A stretch of DNA of 64,000 bases from Aldrovandia affinis (GCA_029706075.1 JAINUG010000177.1:1631001-1695000); one strand, 5' to 3'; positions 10,301-21,099 are shown, numbered from the stretch's first letter. The notes: generated by a model from the letters alone, not told the origin. A program made the numbers and translations.

Positions 10301-10889
10301 TACAAAGCAAAACCTAATGAATGCATGGCCACACCCAGAAGGGAGACCAGGAATATGTTCCATCTGACATACGTACTGAGCATTTACACTATAATAAAAA
10401 TTAACGCGTGTAAGTCATACCCCCCAGACAGAGGCCTATGTAAAGCATTCAGGCATTAACCCCCCCACACACACACACAAAATTGGCACACTGTATACTC
10501 TTGAGCCCTTGCCATTGAGAGAGGAAGAGACAAGAGGGGTGTGTGTGTGTGTGTGCGTGCTTGTGTGTATGTGTGTGTGTGTGTGTTTGGGGTAAGGGAG
10601 AGGAGAGGGGGGCACAGAATAGCTGGCTGGGGGTCAGGTGTTACATCCATGCTGTGCAGCCTCGTGTCTCCCGAGGAGCAGGGCTCCACCTTTGTGACTT
10701 TACCTCCGCCTCTCTCAGCAGGCGTAGCTGTGGGCAGCCCTGCACCAGACTGCTAATAAGGGGTAGGATTCAGGGGATAACCCCCCCCCCAGAAAATGTA
10801 AATGAAAAGCTGTTCCTGTTGCCTATCTTCATATTAATATTATAATAATAATTATACCCCCACCCCCACCCCACCCCACCCAAATTTGG
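10301..10889. other. simple-repeat-rich interval
   Basis: Contains (CA)n at 10462-10479, an interrupted (GT)n at 10540-10588, a C10 run near 10781-10790 and CCCCACC units at 10857-10880. No gene is seen. Confidence 0.7.
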
Positions 10890-11260
10890 TGCTGTACATG
10901 CTTCCTCAGCTTCCATAGCAACATTGTTTAAAAATCAAATGAGCTTCACTTACCTTTCCTTAAATTAGATTGTTATTATTATATTAGTCTTATGAACTTT
11001 TCCCAATTCAAGAACAGATCACAATGTGAAAAACTGCAGAAATGATAGGATTTATCTCATTTGGTTATGCAAAAACAAATCATCAAATAATTTAACAGTA
11101 AAGAAAGAAAGGATCTTTCTCTCAATGGCAATCATCGCACTGCTCTCCCTGATTCCGCCACTTCCACTGTCAGCCACGGCTCTTGGGGGGCGCTATAGCA
11201 ACAAGGCCTCTGACGTTGTTGAAGATGACATAAAAAAAAGAAGAAATAGGGAAATATAAA
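10890..11260. promoter_or_regulatory. candidate regulatory block with RFX half-site
   Basis: CCATAGCAAC (10913-10922) followed by ATTGTT (SOX-type) and, further on, GGTTATGCAAAAACAAATCATC. The same CCATAGCAAC plus SOX layout recurs at 50747. Confidence 0.27.
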
Positions 11261-11989
11261 CCTTAGGTGACAGGTACCGTAAGACCTCCGCCATAATTCC
11301 CATTATGTTTCTCCCGAGTTTGAAGTTTCCTGCGTAGAAGGATTAAAAAAACACAACAGGAGTGTCTGAGAATGCGTAGCTTGAAGAGAGAAGGGGCTGG
11401 TGGGATGGGAGGGAGACGGCGGCGAAGATAGTCATCCTGGCAGCCGAGATAAAAGCTGCATTACATGAAATTAATGGAGGCTGCATGAGCTGTACATGAA
11501 TCACCGCTTCAACTCGACAAACCCGGAACAAAGAGACACAGGAATCCGGAGACCGACTGCATCTTCAATCGCCACTCATTTAACCAGCTGATACTGTCCC
11601 GACTGTGGGAGGGGGTTCGGTGCGGGGAGGGGGAGTGAGAGATAGAGAAGGGGGATGTGTAGTGGCTGTAGCACAAAGTACGTGCGTGTACGAGCAGAGC
11701 TCAGCTGCATGCGTTCTATGCAGTCTGTGGCTTCAAAACACAATTTTGTGAAAGTTCAATAGTTTTTTTGGGGGTTTGAGATTGGGTTAAGCTGAGAGAT
11801 TGGGTTAAGGGAGCTGTCGACGCCCGGAACCTCAGAACCTCAGAATCTCAGAACCCAGCTCAGGGCCCACCACCGGCGCATTAGCCAACACACAAAAGAC
11901 ATCGGCGGATAGCACACACCAGCAACTCCTGTCATGTCGGGTCATAAAAATGCAGATGTTATTTATTTTTTTATTTTTTTCCCTTCCTG
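11261..11989. other. unique sequence with one small candidate block
   Basis: The stretch 11420-11530 (TAAAAGCTGCATTACATG, AAATTAATGG at 11468-11477) resembles regulatory DNA. 11580-11660 is G/A-rich. CCTCAGAA-type units repeat at 11829-11856. No coding support. Confidence 0.3.
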
Positions 11990-12580
11990 ACTTTACTTGA
12001 CAGGTTCATCCACAAATAAATCTTTATAATTCGAAAGTGACCACAGGGAGATTTATGAGGAAATAAGTGTGCACTTCTCTAAGAATTTATTGTGCAGAAC
12101 AAGGAATATGTAAATGATTTTGTGGGGAGAGGCAGAGGTAATGCCCAGGTATCTGATGACTGTTTGATTATGCGGGACTTAATGTGTTTGGGAATTTACC
12201 ACCTGCCATCATGGCTCCCTTCACTGCAACCCCCCAAATCAACCTTAAAGAGACAATATTCTATTTCCTCCTTTTCCCCCATGCGTTTCTCACAAACCCC
12301 GTGCCGAACCTCAAATTTGATCACGTTTTTACGTGTCATTTGCCAGATGGAAATAGAATACAAAATGAGCAAGGCTAATACAGAACTTATGACAATTTCC
12401 AGGGTCATAATAAATGATGAAAATAATGTAATTTTACAATTTAGATGGAAAAAAAAACTGCATGTTTACCAATTATTACCATGTAGCCACCACCATAATG
12501 CCACATTAGAGTGGATTTTCCCTCAAATAGAACTATACAAAAAGGACAATACAAAATAATCCATGGCTTCAATTTTGACA
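11990..12580. other. candidate regulatory block, about 590 bp
   Basis: Long uninterrupted non-repetitive sequence, AT-leaning, with GTAAATGATTTTG, AATTTGATCACG and CATAATAAATGATG. A 155-codon frame is open (12092-12559) on plus with another on minus, but there is no recognisable domain and chance ORFs of this size are expected. It is one of the larger blocks of this kind here. Confidence 0.33.
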
Positions 12581-12899
12581 ATGACAATTACAAAGCTTCT
12601 ATGGCAAATAGATACATAAATAGATAGATATTATCCCTTGCCCAATCTGTAGAGATGAAGAGATGAATTAGTGTTTTTCCTCTCAATCAATCAATCTTAA
12701 TTTTTGTATAGTACCATTTCTAAACAGGATGTCACACAGTGTCATGTCATTTTCAAATCAAAATTCTTTGGAAAGGGGAGGCGGGGCCTATCCGGGGGCG
12801 GGGCCTATACTGGCCATGGCACCCCCGGCACTCATGGTGATCCCTCATCTACTCAAGTGCTGCCTTTATTTTGACAGTTATCTGCGTGTTATTTCTCAG
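12581..12899. other. unique sequence with duplicated GC-box
   Basis: GGCGGGGCCTAT occurs twice at 12781-12811, a tandem GC-box-like pair (Sp/KLF-type). No TATA box or downstream gene is visible. Confidence 0.4.
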
Positions 12900-13126
12900 A
12901 GAGGCCAGGTGCCATCCCAGTGCTCCCTATGAAGTGCCCGTCCAGCTGTCCCGGGGGAACGGGACGCCCATCGTGGCCTGCAGAGTTTGAGCCTGGCCTG
13001 GGCCGCCTCAGTGACCCCTCACAGGCCTCCTGGGCCGATCTCCCAGCATCCCCCGGGGTTCACTCCGAACCTTCACCTCAGACAGTGCAGGGGTCAAACG
13101 TTCAAGCGGCCGATCACCATCGAGAG
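12900..13126 (+). other. possible 227-bp exon
   Basis: The acceptor-like TTATTTCTCAG ends at 12899 and a donor-like GAG|GTGAAA begins at 13127. One frame is open throughout, with a stop 9 bp past the proposed donor. The peptide is Pro/Ser/Gly-rich (for example PAEFEPGLGRLSDPSQASWA). The GC content is above its flanks, which itself lowers stop frequency. I do not recognise the protein. Confidence 0.17.
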
Positions 13127-13784
13127 GTGAAATAACACTGGATTTAACACCGGGCTGTTTTTAACTTAGTTTTTATCTTCAAAAGAGGCTCCTATTTCGA
13201 AAGGAGGGGGGGGGAGAGGGGGTCTCCTGCTCCCTGCAAGGTGTTTTAGTACCTTTCTTTATTTAATACCACGCAAGCGTTTCCCCGTCTCTCTTTTTCA
13301 TGTCACCGTCTCGTCTTCCGTATAACGCGGCCTCTCGTCGTTGAATCGGTAATGACTTTTTTGTGATAATTTCTGAATGGTGTACTATTGTCAAATAAGT
13401 TGTTTTTCTTCTCTGCCTGGAAGGAGATACTTAAAAGCGAGATGTAGGCTAAATCTGAGAAAGAAAATGCACAAAGAAAAAAGTGTTTACTTCACATCTG
13501 GCACCTCGTGGATGCTCTCCTCCGTTTTCACAGTCAGGCAGGACTAGTTTATACGCCACACAGTGAGAAAATATGTACATTTGTTATCTTTACATGAGAG
13601 CGTCTAACAACACAACACAAGTGTTCTTTTTTTATTTTCTTTTTTTCTCCGTCCATTTAAACGTGGCTCCGATCACTTTCTTATTTCAAGACCGGTTACC
13701 TTTTGAGCATATTGCATTATATGTAGGTATAATATATATTTATATTATATTTATAAGAGGCAGATAACTTATTTTCTGATTTTC
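13127..13784. other. unique sequence
   Basis: A G-rich run lies at 13204-13222 and TA-rich DNA near 13735-13755. No feature is supported. Confidence 0.45.
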
Positions 13785-13985
13785 CTTATGCTCGTTACCA
13801 GCACCATACATGCATTTATTAGCTTGATTCCGATTGGCTGTGTGCTTAGCTTACATATTTTTATCTTTAGCTTTATCATTGATGTGCTACTTACAGTTAT
13901 GGGGGATGCTTTGTTCTTTTTAACTTCAATAATATGCATTATTTGCCTCACCATGATGACCTTGCAAAATATTCAGAGTAAAAGA
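13785..13985. other. candidate regulatory block
   Basis: Contains an inverted CCAAT box (GATTGGCTG near 13832), ATGCATTTATTAGC and AATAATATGCATTATTTG. The open frame here encodes only a hydrophobic AT-driven peptide. Confidence 0.28.
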
Positions 13986-14015
13986 GCCCACCAAATAAAA
14001 ATATATATATATATA
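13986..14015. repeat. short A/TA tract at a Tc1 insertion
   Basis: AAATATATATATATATATA immediately before CAGTG. Confidence 0.85.
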
Positions 14016-14546
14016 CAGTGGGTATAATAAGTATTCCCCCCCTTTGGCATTTTTCACATTTTATTTTCTTTATGGAATCAAAATGGATTTCTTGCCACTG
14101 ATCAACACAAAAGACTCATAAAAAAACTTTAATTAATTAATTAATTATTAATTATTCACCCCCCTTGACTTAAGAAAATCCCATTGAAAATCTGTTGAAA
14201 ATTTTGGAAAATTGCTGTTCACCAACAGTCCCCATCCAACCTGATGGAGCTTGAGCAATTTTGTAAAGAAGAAAGGGTGAAAATTGTCCAGGGTGTCCAG
14301 ATGTGCAAATCTGATAGAGAGACTGTAATAGACTCACAGATGTAATTGCAGCTAAAGGTGCTTCTACCAAGTATTAAATCAAGGGGGGTGAATACTTATG
14401 GAATCAATTATTGTCTGTTTTTTATTTGTAAAAAATTAAGAAAAAGCTTTAGAGTTGTCTTTTTCATTTGGCATTATGGAGTATTTTGTGTTGATCAGAG
14501 GCAATAAATACCAATTAAATCTATTTTGTGGGGGAAGGTTAATCAA
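14016..14546 (+). mobile_element. Tc1/mariner relic
   Basis: Begins CAGTGGGTATAATAAGTATT next to TA. Near 14245-14370 it retains a frameshifted end of transposase: GAGCTTGAGCAATTTTG (LEQF) through GCAGCTAAAGGTGC with ACCAAGTATTAA, the usual ...VIAAKGASTKY-stop terminus. AAGGGGGGTGAATACTTATG follows. Multiple stops show it is dead. The right terminus is replaced by a SINE tail. Confidence 0.8.
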
Positions 14547-14549
14547 AAT

Positions 14550-14608
14550 AAATAGAGGGTATAATCGGTTTCCAAATCGGAGAGAAAAATAGGAAAAAAT
14601 CTGAAACT
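14550..14608 (+). mobile_element. SINE 3' tail fragment
   Basis: AATAGAGGGTATAATCGG followed by CCAAATCGG, then AAAAAATCTGAAAC, matches the 3' region of the SINE at 1826-2158 on its sense strand. Head and body are missing. Confidence 0.65.
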
Positions 14609-15429
14609 AAATTTGAGAAAAGAGTTACTAATATTTGTCTGCAGAGTTGCTCAAATTCCAGGACCTTGAAACCATTTTTTGCTGTTCGTCTTGAACACAT
14701 GATGTCATCGAAAGCCTATGCAGCCACAGATGGGCACGTTACAAAAAAATGAGGCTGCCCAGCATTTTTATTTTCTATCTATTTTCATTTTAGACTTTTC
14801 ACTCTGTCTTATGAGCAAGCATGGATGGACATTTGCCCACTGATGATGTTTTCCATTGATATTGCAGGACAACTTTAAATTAAATTAGGTATTTAATACA
14901 AATTCTGTTCACGACTACTGTTTATGATGTTGGTGTGTGTTTGCCTCTCCAGTTGATGTGTAAATTGGCATGCGTCTGTTCATGCTCCACATTTTAACTA
15001 TCTGTCTGGCGGCTCTATAAACACAGTAAACCAGTGCCGTACCAAAATGGATAAAAGAATGAGAAGTTCTTCAAGAAAGGATATTTACGTTTATGTTATT
15101 GTTGTAATTCTAGGATTTAACGTTTTCAGTGATGCTGTGGCATTGGGACTATATCTGGGGAAAAAATGACTTCTATTTTGATTTTTTGACATCAAATTAC
15201 CAATTATCTCAAGTCCATCACCTCCACAAGCTCTCCTCTTCAAACCTGGATGCAACTTTTGCTTTGAGGGAAAATGCAAGGACAGGGACTTGAAAAGATT
15301 CAGAATCATAGAAGACACTGCAGAAATGAACCACGATGTCACACTTGTGACCCAATATCAGCAGAAACCCAAGGAAGGACATCCATGTTTTTAAATGTGG
15401 TTCCAATTAAAGTTTTTAAAGGTCTTATA
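14609..15429. other. unique sequence, nothing identified
   Basis: Ordinary AT-leaning sequence. Frames up to about 83 codons on the minus strand are within chance. Confidence 0.5.
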
Positions 15430-15700
15430 TGTAAGCGCGTGTAGCTGATTCCATAATTCCGTTTTGAATAATTGCAGTGGCTCTCTGATTGCGCCTTCAC
15501 GCACAGAGACAAAAGGCTATTATAAGCCCCCCACGGACAGTCTCTGCACACACTGTTTCATATCACGGACTATTTTCATAAGTAATAATAACCCTTGTCT
15601 CCATTTTGCGCACACAAACGGCCGGTGTCGTGTAAAATGGATTTTTAATTAAGTGCATTTGGGCAAACATTAACCTGAGGGACTGTGAAAGAACGTGGGG
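15430..15700. other. candidate regulatory block
   Basis: Contains TTTAATTAAGTG (15644-15655, homeodomain/NK-type), CTATTATAAGCCCCCC and TTGAATAATTGCAG in non-repetitive sequence. Confidence 0.33.
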
Positions 15701-15900
15701 GTGGAGTGAATCAGATTCTCCGGACGTATGGATAATGAACTGTTTGCTCAGGCACTGGTGCAGACATGAGATCTTTCAGGAGGGAACTGCGCACATGTCA
15801 GACTCCGCCGGAGTGCTGTGCAAACATGCACCTGTGAGACTGTGAACACACGCAATCCCGATAAACCGCTCAAACGACTTAAGTCAATGTACGGGGCGAC
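15701..15900. other. unique sequence
   Basis: No feature supported. Confidence 0.4.
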
Positions 15901-16246
15901 GGGCAAATGAAAGGAAACACTTGAGCAAATGAAGGGTTCTGCCAGCTCTCTTCTGGCGTGGGGTACATTTTTCTGCCACGGTTTAGGTTTAGGTCTCAGT
16001 CACCAGATCTCAACTCAATTGAACACTTATGGGAGATTCTGGAGCGGCGCCTGAGGCAGCTTTTTTTTCCACCACCATCAGTGAAACGCTCATGGAAGAA
16101 TGGTGTTGCATCCCTCCAACAGAGCCCCAGACACTTGTAGACTCTACGCCAAGGTGCAATGAAGCAGTTCTGGCGGCTCGTGGTGGCCCAGTGCCCTATT
16201 GACACTTTATGTTGGTGTTTCCTTTACTTTGGCAGTTGTACCTGCA
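15901..16246 (+). mobile_element. Tc1-like deletion derivative
   Basis: The left terminus (AAATGAAAGGAAACACTTGA) and right terminus (TTTCCTTTACTTTGGCAG) are imperfect inverted repeats. Between them a large internal deletion joins the 5' end to the last catalytic segment of transposase: SPDLNSIEHLWEILERR (about 15996-16046). HTH and the first catalytic residues are gone, so this is non-autonomous. Confidence 0.85.
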
Positions 16247-16540
16247 GACAGATAGTGTGGAAGTTTCCTTTGGGGAAATTCAAGTCTCAGTCTGTTTTTT
16301 TAATCTGTCAGATTATTGGCAGGGAATCTGGAGACCCCCTGCCAAAAAAGGAACTGAATGTTGATCCAGGGGGGGGGAGTAGTAGTTTTTATTTATTTAT
16401 TTTCTATGCTTTTTCTCCTTTCTCTTCCAATTTGGAATGCCCAATCCTAATCTAAGCCTAACATGCTGTGATTAGCTGGGCTTGTTGATTCATCCGAGTA
16501 AAAAAAAACTGCTACTTGTGACTGCAACACATGGTTTTGC
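16247..16540. other. spacer between two inverted Tc1 copies
   Basis: Holds a G9 run (16369) and, at about 16385-16445, TTTTATTTATTTATTTTC with TTCCAATTTGGAATGCCC, similar to the tail of another fish SINE type. TTCCAATTTGGAA is a 13-bp palindrome. Confidence 0.45.
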
Positions 16541-17083
16541 AGTGGACGTCAGGACAAAACATCAACATAAAGTGTCTTAATAGGGCGGTGGGCCACCATG
16601 AGCCACCAGAACAGCTTCAATATGGCCTTGGCATAAGTGTCTGGAACTCTATTAGAGGGATGCAACACCATTCTTCCATGAGAGTCCATCATTTGGTGTT
16701 TTGTTGATGGTGGTGGAAAACACTGTCTCAGGCGCCGTTCCAGAATCTCCCATAAGTGTTCAATTGGGTTGAGATCTGGTGATTGAGACAGTTGTGGCAT
16801 ATGGTTTACATCGTTTTCATGCTCATCAAACCATTCAGTGACCACTCGTGCCCTGTGGATGGGGGCATCGTTATCCTGGAAGAGATCACTCCCATCAGGA
16901 TAGAAATGCATCACCATATGATGATGGTGATCACTCAGAATGGCTTTGTATTTATTGGTGTTTACCTTGCCCTCTAAGGAGTTGAGTGGACCTAAACCAG
17001 GCCAGGAAAATTCACCCCACACCATAACAGAGCCACCAGAGCCCTTCATTTTAGTGTTTCCTTTATTTTGGCAGTTGCATGTA
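16541..17083 (-). mobile_element. Tc1-like non-autonomous element
   Basis: On minus, the 5' terminus is near 17083 (AACTGCCAAAATAAAGGAAA, 17065-17084 reversed) and the 3' end near 16541 is degraded. The element carries the C-terminal two thirds of a Tc1 transposase and lacks the DNA-binding region. It lies opposite and tail-to-tail to the copy at 15901-16246. Confidence 0.85.
16549..17050 (-). pseudogene. Tc1-type transposase fragment, uninterrupted frame
   Basis: The minus-strand frame encodes GGSVMVWGEFSWPGLGPL, LFQDNDAPIHRA with the second catalytic Asp, and QSPDLNPIEHLWEILERR with the DD(34)E-type Glu. The N-terminal paired-type HTH and the first Asp are absent, so the product could not transpose. 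The frame has no stop over about 165 codons, although the element is a relic. Confidence 0.8.
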
Positions 17084-17410
17084 TGTATACAATACTTCAT
17101 GACTGGGACTGGGTTTCTGACGACTGTCCTCACTGGCATGGTCATGATTCAATACAAGGCCATAGAGCACGTCACGTCACAGAGAACCAGTGCTTTAACG
17201 GGGCGATACACTCACCAGCCCCTTATCAAAGCACATTTTGACATTTTTTCAGTGTGTTCAGCCAAAATCACGGGGTGAATAAGGGGCTGTCCACCCTGAC
17301 ACTAATATTAGTTTGATGTCATTCTCGACTATTTGTAACTGAAGTGCCACGCTTCAAAACACACACGTGCATTATACGCCCAGCGATAAATCAAGTTGAT
17401 TTATGGTTAC
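17084..17410. other. candidate regulatory block
   Basis: Contains GGCATGGTCATGATTCAATA, CACGTCACGTCAC (CRE/E-box-like words) and the palindrome CTAATATTAG (17302-17311). Confidence 0.27.
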
Positions 17411-17881
17411 GGGCGCACGGCGGAATCACACGAACCAGATCCGTTGTCAGCACCACTTGAGCGGCGGTGCAGGGGTTAACTGTATCAAGAGCGTTTGGCC
17501 GGCAGATTGTTTATCGACAGAGCGAGAAGGTCTTCCTTCTCTCTGTGAGCTCAGTCAGTCTCCCTCTTTGTCTGACTCTGCCCATTCGAGGAGAGCTTAT
17601 CCCTGACCTTCTGCCGTGGAGACTGATGACAAGGACAGTGTGCTCTAACCTTGGCATTCAGCGGGCTAAATGGCTTTTTCCGCAAGCGGCAGCAGCGAGC
17701 AGGCAGGCAGGCAGGCCATCGGAGGCCGGGGGACTAATGAGTCCGTACCTGGGAGATACTTGCATGTATCAACAGTGGCCACTTGAAAGCAGCGGCGTCC
17801 CCTACTTGAGAAGTCTCCTCTGGTCTGGCGCTCCGCAGGGGGGAAGGAGAGGCGGCTGGTGTGGGCCGCTGCATCAGCGAC
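17411..17881. other. unique sequence with (CAGG)n
   Basis: A short GCAGGCAGGCAGGCAGGCC run lies near 17699-17719. GGGCTAAATGGC and GGGGGACTAATGAGTCC are regulatory-looking words. No coding support. Confidence 0.4.
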
Positions 17882-18264
17882 TCAATCACGCTCGCGCACG
17901 CACACGCACGCACAAACACGCTCGCGCACGCACAAACACGCTCGCGCGCACACACACAAACACGCTCGCGCACGCACACACAAACACGCTCGCATACGCA
18001 CACACAAACACACACAAACACGAACACACAAACACAAACATGCTCGCACACGCACACAAACAAACACAAACACGCTCGCATACGCACACACAAACAGGCA
18101 TACGCGCGCACACACAGACGCAGGCTTATGCAGATAAACACCCAAACACACGTACATGCGCACACACAAACACGTCCACACATGCAAGCGCATACACACA
18201 CATACACACGCATGTACACATGCATGCACGTACACACACACACACTCATGCACAGACAACATCT

Positions 18265-18303
<39 letters not shown>

Positions 18304-18329
18304 TGGACAATACACACAAACATGGACAA

Positions 18330-18357
<28 letters not shown>
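17882..18357. repeat. compound CA/CG minisatellite and microsatellite
   Basis: The left half is built of units around ACAAACACGCTCGC and GCACGCACAC (roughly 20-24 bp). It grades into plain (CA)n with ATGC interruptions on the right. All six frames look open because of the repeat and encode only HTHTHT/VCVCVC-type peptide. Confidence 0.95.
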
Positions 18358-18362
<5 letters not shown>

Positions 18363-18579
18363 ACCAGAAAGCGCACTGGGAATCCATGGTGGGACTCTCT
18401 GTTCCTGCACTGCCAGCTGCTCTCACGCAGGCGTACGATTGTAAAATTGTGCCGATAATGCTGCAGAAAATGGGATTAATTACTGGAGCTGCCAGCGCTA
18501 TTTCCGTCGTCACGGTGTCTTCAATGCTGCCCAGGCATCTCCCGCAGCAGTGCTGTTTTACTGGGACACTGCCGCGGGC
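18358..18579. promoter_or_regulatory. candidate regulatory block
   Basis: GGGATTAATTACTGG (18472-18486) joins an OTX/PITX-type GGATTA to TAATTA. The flanks GATTGTAAAATTGTGCC and GGAGCTGCCAGCGC are high-complexity. Confidence 0.33.
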
Positions 18580-18894
18580 CTGGCTGTAGCTACGGCTAGC
18601 CTCCTAGCCAGACCTTTCCTACATCCTTGTGGGACGTAACTGCTGGTTGTAGCTACAGCTAGCCCCACTAGCCAAACCTCTCCTATATCCTTGTGGACAT
18701 AACGCCTGGTTGTAGCTACAGCTAGCCTCACTAGCCAGACCTCTCCTATATCCTTGTGGACATAACGCCTGGATGTAGCTACAGCTAGCCTCACTAGCCA
18801 GACCTTTCCTATATCCTGGTGGACATAACGCCTGGATGTAGTTATGGCTAACCTCACAGGCCATGCAGGCCTTCCTTGTGGACGTAACACCTGG
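18580..18894. repeat. 63-bp minisatellite, five units
   Basis: Units start at 18580, 18643, 18706, 18769 and 18832 (CTGG(T/A/C)TGTAGCTAC). The last is shorter and more diverged. Each contains GCTAGCC, CCTATATCCTTGTGGAC and ATAACGC. Because 63 is a multiple of three, two minus-strand frames stay open across the array. Confidence 0.95.
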
Positions 18895-19394
18895 CTGTAA
18901 AAGCACTGTATGCCCAGGGCTTGCCGTCATAGAATGAGCCCACGCTGGAGCTGATCGGCGGGCAGTAGCGTCGGTGGTGTTTAAGGGTCAGGCTGGGTGG
19001 CCCACAAGGGTGGGGGAGAAGAGAAATGTATATTTGCTGTCCTGTACTAATTGCAAAGAAGTGTATTCAGGCTTACACATGTATGTGCACGTGCGGCAAA
19101 GATATCACATTACCAAGACTGTAAATTATAACCCAATTATGAAGCTTGTCACCTACAAGCTTGTTTTATTTTTATCATGTATTATTTTGCCACTGCGCCT
19201 AAAATCCTTTGCCCTTACTGAGCTCAGTAAGAGGCAGGTGGAAACAGTCTGGGGACTCTCTGCTTGTTTACTGTACATTGTATCATGCCAGGATGGGGTG
19301 ACCTCACCACAGTTTACAGACAAACTCACGGGACAGCGATGGCTCTAATGAGGCACCACGAGGGGGGGTCATTTCAGCTTTTTGCCCTGCACGG
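18895..19394. other. unique sequence with a possible regulatory stretch
   Basis: 19040-19260 is non-repetitive, with GTGCACGTGCGG (E-box CACGTG-like) and TATAACCCAATTATGAAGC. No gene. Confidence 0.35.
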
Positions 19395-19465
19395 AGTGTG
19401 TGTGTGTGTGTGTGTGTGCATGTGTGTGTGTGCGTGCACGTGCGTGTGTGCATGTGCGAGTGAGA
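19395..19465. repeat. (GT)n microsatellite, interrupted
   Basis: GT dinucleotides with GCATG and GCGTGCACG interruptions. Confidence 0.95.
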
Positions 19466-20178
19466 GTGTATGTCATTGGACATTGACATTGTGCAGTTAC
19501 AAGGTCTAAAACATCCCTGACATCAAGAAAAAAAAAGGGGTTCTTTTTGCTTATGTTTAACTGTGGTCTCCAATAAAGAACGCCCCCTGCCCCCCCCCAC
19601 CCACCTCCTCGCTCCCCTGCTCATAATGATGATTTTCATTGTGTAATGAAAACCTTAGAACGTCATACATTCTTTCATAAAAAACATCCTGCTGTATTTC
19701 ATCCAGTAAAATCACAGCCAAACCCCCGCATCATATCCTCAATCACACAAAATCACTGGAAAAAAAAAAACATGGAAACAAAATCCCGCACAGAAAGGAT
19801 CCTCAGATTATCACTCGCCGGCACTCGATTGACTGAATTTAGAAACATTTTGAAAGAGGGTCGAATAAACAGAGCCACGGAAGGACGGTACAGAAATGAA
19901 AAAGAGAAAAGAACAAAGGCCTGGTGGTGCATTGTGAGCGAGGAGAAATGCGCTCGCACGGGAGGGGGGGAGGGTGAGGAGGGGTGAGAGCTACAGTACA
20001 GCACGTTCACTTCCTCACTCTGCCCCACATGCTCCCTCCCACTGCCCCCCGCACCACAGAGAGTTGTGTAACCTTTGACCCTGCCAGCTGAGTGGCTGTT
20101 TCATGCAGGAAGAGGGAAGATGAAGTCCCTCAGGGGCCCTTGCACAGGGAGTACGCTTACATAAACATCTCCTCCAAC
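19466..20178. other. unique sequence
   Basis: A9-10 runs at 19528 and 19760, and an A/G-rich stretch to 19990. Frames up to 113 codons overlap on opposite strands and lack support. Confidence 0.45.
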
Positions 20179-20215
20179 CGCCTCCCCCCCCCCCACACAT
20201 CCCCCCCACCACGTA
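20179..20215. repeat. C-rich tract
   Basis: CCTCCCCCCCCCCCACACATCCCCCCC-type run (about 37 bp) near 20179-20215. Confidence 0.85.
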
Positions 20216-21099
20216 CCTCTCTCTTATTTTCATGATCCCTGGACGTAAGAGGCCAACGCATGTTCCGTCTAGACTCCATTAAAGCCCGCGCTTCATCTTT
20301 CCTTTTGCATCCCTTTGAAGAACTGCGCCAAGGACTTGCACATTTCTCTTTTTTTTGTTGCGTTTGAAGGATTTCTGCATCTTCACTCCGGAGGTCACGA
20401 CCAATATCACATATCCGCCATACTGTGCGAGGCACACATCCAGTCGAACCGCACCGTAGTTCAATCTGGTTCAGTAATTAGAACGAGCTTTACGGTTTCC
20501 GAATACGGACGCTGGATTTATTGTCGTACGCTGCGTAGGTCTGGGGCGGGAAGATTTCAATTGGGTAAAATCTCAACGATAAGTGTAGAGCGCGTTGGGT
20601 TTAGATGGAATGGGTGCCTGAGACTTCCTCGGGGCCTGTTTGGCTCTCTTGTACTCTGTGAAGAGGAAGAAAGATGTGCAGAAAGGCCCTGGCCAGCAAG
20701 AGGGTCGCTGGTTTTTACAGCACGGAAACGATCCGACACAGTTGAGAGTTTCACACTCAAAGTTGTTTTACAATAATCTGCTGCCACGGTACACATCTGC
20801 CCACAGAGATATAGCCCAATCTCACACATCACATCATATCACGCTTTGTCTTTTTTTTTAAAATAATTATGCAGCCTTATAATTCTGACATTCACTTGCT
20901 CATTGGAATAAAGATCAATTAAATAAATACATAGATTTGTGTAAGTAAAAAAAAAAAAAACATTTTTCTTTTGCCAGCATTAAGTATAGGCCGATCAGCA
21001 GTGAGACTAACTCCCCATCTTTGTTTTAGGATGTTAGAACTTGTCGTGTTTAAAAAAAGCTCTTCTTTGACCCATCGGGTCACTCTGATTGAAATGAAT
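20216..21099. other. unique sequence with a chance-length open frame
   Basis: A 153-codon frame (20315-20776, plus) has no recognisable domain or flanking splice pattern. The right part is AT-rich with A14 near 20948. No gene is called. Confidence 0.4.

Noticed and set aside
12092-12559. 155-codon open frame on plus
   Set aside because: No recognisable domain and an opposing minus frame; the block reads better as regulatory DNA.
16903-16936. ATCACCAT/ATGGTGAT hairpin
   Set aside because: A small local expansion inside the Tc1 transposase fragment (His-rich stretch); no independent meaning.
17467-18589. Open frames of up to 297 codons on both strands
   Set aside because: They run through CA/CG repeats and encode only His/Thr/Ala or Val/Cys repeats; simple repeats lacking stop codons explain them.
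20315-20776. 153-codon open frame on plus
   Set aside because: Several ORFs of about this length are expected by chance in 64 kb; no domain, no splice context, non-ATG first codon.
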